NCBI GenBank assembly: GCA_021464245.1
Contig: JADCRB010000016.1
Coordinates: 11,342,647-11,406,646 of the forward strand
Source of the DNA: Carallia brachiata
Taxonomy: Eukaryota; Streptophyta; Magnoliopsida; Malpighiales; Rhizophoraceae
Direction: 5' to 3'
Length of the DNA: 64,000 nt
Position 1 is the stretch's first letter, and the number at the start of each line of letters is the position of its first letter. Below are positions 62,801 to 64,000 of this stretch, in pieces. The notes under the pieces are model-generated. The model did no database searches, had not been told where the DNA came from, and worked only from the letters and a program-made list of their open reading frames with translations. The translations under genes and the position numbers were made by a program.

Positions 62801-64000
62801 TATTAATATTTTTTTAAAATTTAATTATTATAACTTATTTATTAATTTTATTTTACTACCAAAAAAAATCTTTAAACTATTTTTAATAAATAAAGAGAGA
62901 TTAATTTTTTGCAAGATAAAACATCATATAACAAAACAAATGAAAAGATAAGAGTGGTCCAACAAAGATCCTGCTCAGCATTGTAAGGTGTCCCACCTGC
63001 GCTGTTGTGTCGTGTACATTCGTTGACGAAGAGAATAATGGGACTCTGGTCTTCAGCCGTCACTTTTTGTAGTTTTACTATTTTAGCCTTCCTCTCCACC
63101 TTTTGTTTTGTTGTGTTTCACTGTTTTTAAAGTTGTCGGTGAAAGTCTCATTCTTGCCGCGTGATTAATGTAATTATAAAAATTTTCCTCATCGTCTTTC
63201 TATATTTTAAGAATTTTATTAATAATATTTTTTTATTTTAAATTTTACTCTTAACATTTTTTACCAATTATTTTTACCCTTTTCAGTTAATTGACTATTA
63301 AATATAATCCGTGACAGTTCAATCAGCGGTATAGTTAATACTTTTATATAATTAAAAGAAAGATATTAAAAAAAAGTTAATAGGAAACAGATTGTCGAAT
63401 GTAAAGTAATAACATATTATTGACATGAATTATAAATAATATGATATATCACTAATTAGATTGTTACGTATTATATTTAACGGTCAACTAACAAAAAAGA
63501 GTAAAACAGATTGATAGAGAAAACGTTGTGAGTGAAATTCAAAACAAAAAAAACATTGTAAATGAAAATTTTAAAACATGTAAAGATAATGAGTGATATT
63601 ATAATTTTTGCCTTTTATATTTGACTTTCTATAATTTTATGCTCTTGATTTTCTTGCAACCCGAAAAAGAAGTCCGAGAAAAAAAAAAGACAATACAACT
63701 AGTTTCGACATTAGAAGGAAAAGAAAAACTAATTATAACTTTTCCTCAACCCGTGGAGCATTTATCAATAAGTTGCTTATAATTTTATTTGCTCATTGAT
63801 TATAAACAATTTGATAAAATAGAAATTAAATTAGCAGAAGTAAAAATGAAAACAATTTGCCTTAATTCACAGTTAACAACAATTTACCCATTAAAATTCT
63901 CTTATCAATAAAAGTTTGTTATTGGATGTTAATTTTAACTTACAGTTTCCATTTATTTTTAAATGACAAGATCTTATTACTATAACTACCTTTTACACAA
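59900..64000. other. Intergenic region to the window end
   Basis: No gene supported. The first few hundred bases are the annexin promoter side. A weak - strand open frame at 62,872-63,099 (KIVKLQKVTAEDQSPIILFV) might be a fragment, but it has no partner. A MITE lies at 61,968-62,118. Confidence 0.5.
61968..62118. mobile_element. MITE-like element with ~40-bp inverted ends
   Basis: The left end TTTTGTCCAAATGTAATTAT and the reverse complement of the right end (TTTGTCCGAATATAATAATAT) match, and both continue into TTTTTATTTTTT.TAAT. It is AT-rich inside with no ORF. Size and structure fit a MITE; the superfamily is not clear. Confidence 0.6.

Noticed and set aside
62872..63099. 75-codon - strand open frame near the window end
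   Set aside because: No recognised family and no joining exon; kept only as a remark in the intergenic entry.
1..64000. CRISPR arrays, operons, rRNA or bacterial elements
   Set aside because: None seen; intron-split genes and plant repeats show this is nuclear plant DNA.

Overview
This is a stretch of plant nuclear DNA, almost certainly from a woody dicot. It is AT-rich and intron-split, with TATAAATA promoters, plant-only gene families and many short non-coding repeats. The gene set would suit Citrus or a relative, but that is a guess from overall feel, not a match I could run. Gene density is low, roughly one gene per 6 kb, and most of the window is intergenic repeat debris.

Left part (1-20.5 kb): the last four exons of a pentapeptide-repeat protein of the FIP2 type lie at 208-1902. 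After it comes a two-gene cassette, a histidine-rich KS-type dehydrin (HIRD11-like, + strand) and a small secreted defensin (- strand). The whole cassette is present twice, at about 2.17-10.3 kb and 13.55-20.5 kb, as a diverged tandem segmental duplication. Both defensins look intact. The second dehydrin is broken by a frameshift and has lost its TATA box. Between the two blocks lies an antisense Ty3/gypsy remnant and a MITE.

Middle (20.5-43 kb): a long gene-poor stretch; then a VAPYRIN-type gene (MSP domain plus ankyrin repeats, needed for arbuscular mycorrhiza) carrying a single one-base frameshift at 27,248; another 9 kb without genes; then an 11-coding-exon cobalamin-independent methionine synthase with a long leader intron built partly of ~214-bp tandem repeats. 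The methionine synthase has three indels relative to the family, two of which compensate each other, and an altered zinc-ligand loop. A tRNA-derived SINE with a 10-bp target duplication sits just downstream.

Right part (43-64 kb): a decayed COMT-like O-methyltransferase pseudogene, an 800-bp polypyrimidine tract, two tandem membrane-anchored HSP20-like (RTM2-like) genes on the - strand, and a four-exon divergent annexin on the - strand.

The genes do not form one pathway. The recurring themes are stress and biotic interaction (dehydrin, defensins, RTM2-like, annexin, VAPYRIN) and repeated small indels in otherwise well conserved genes. The indels may be real pseudogenisation or uncorrected assembly errors, and that is the first thing to settle here.
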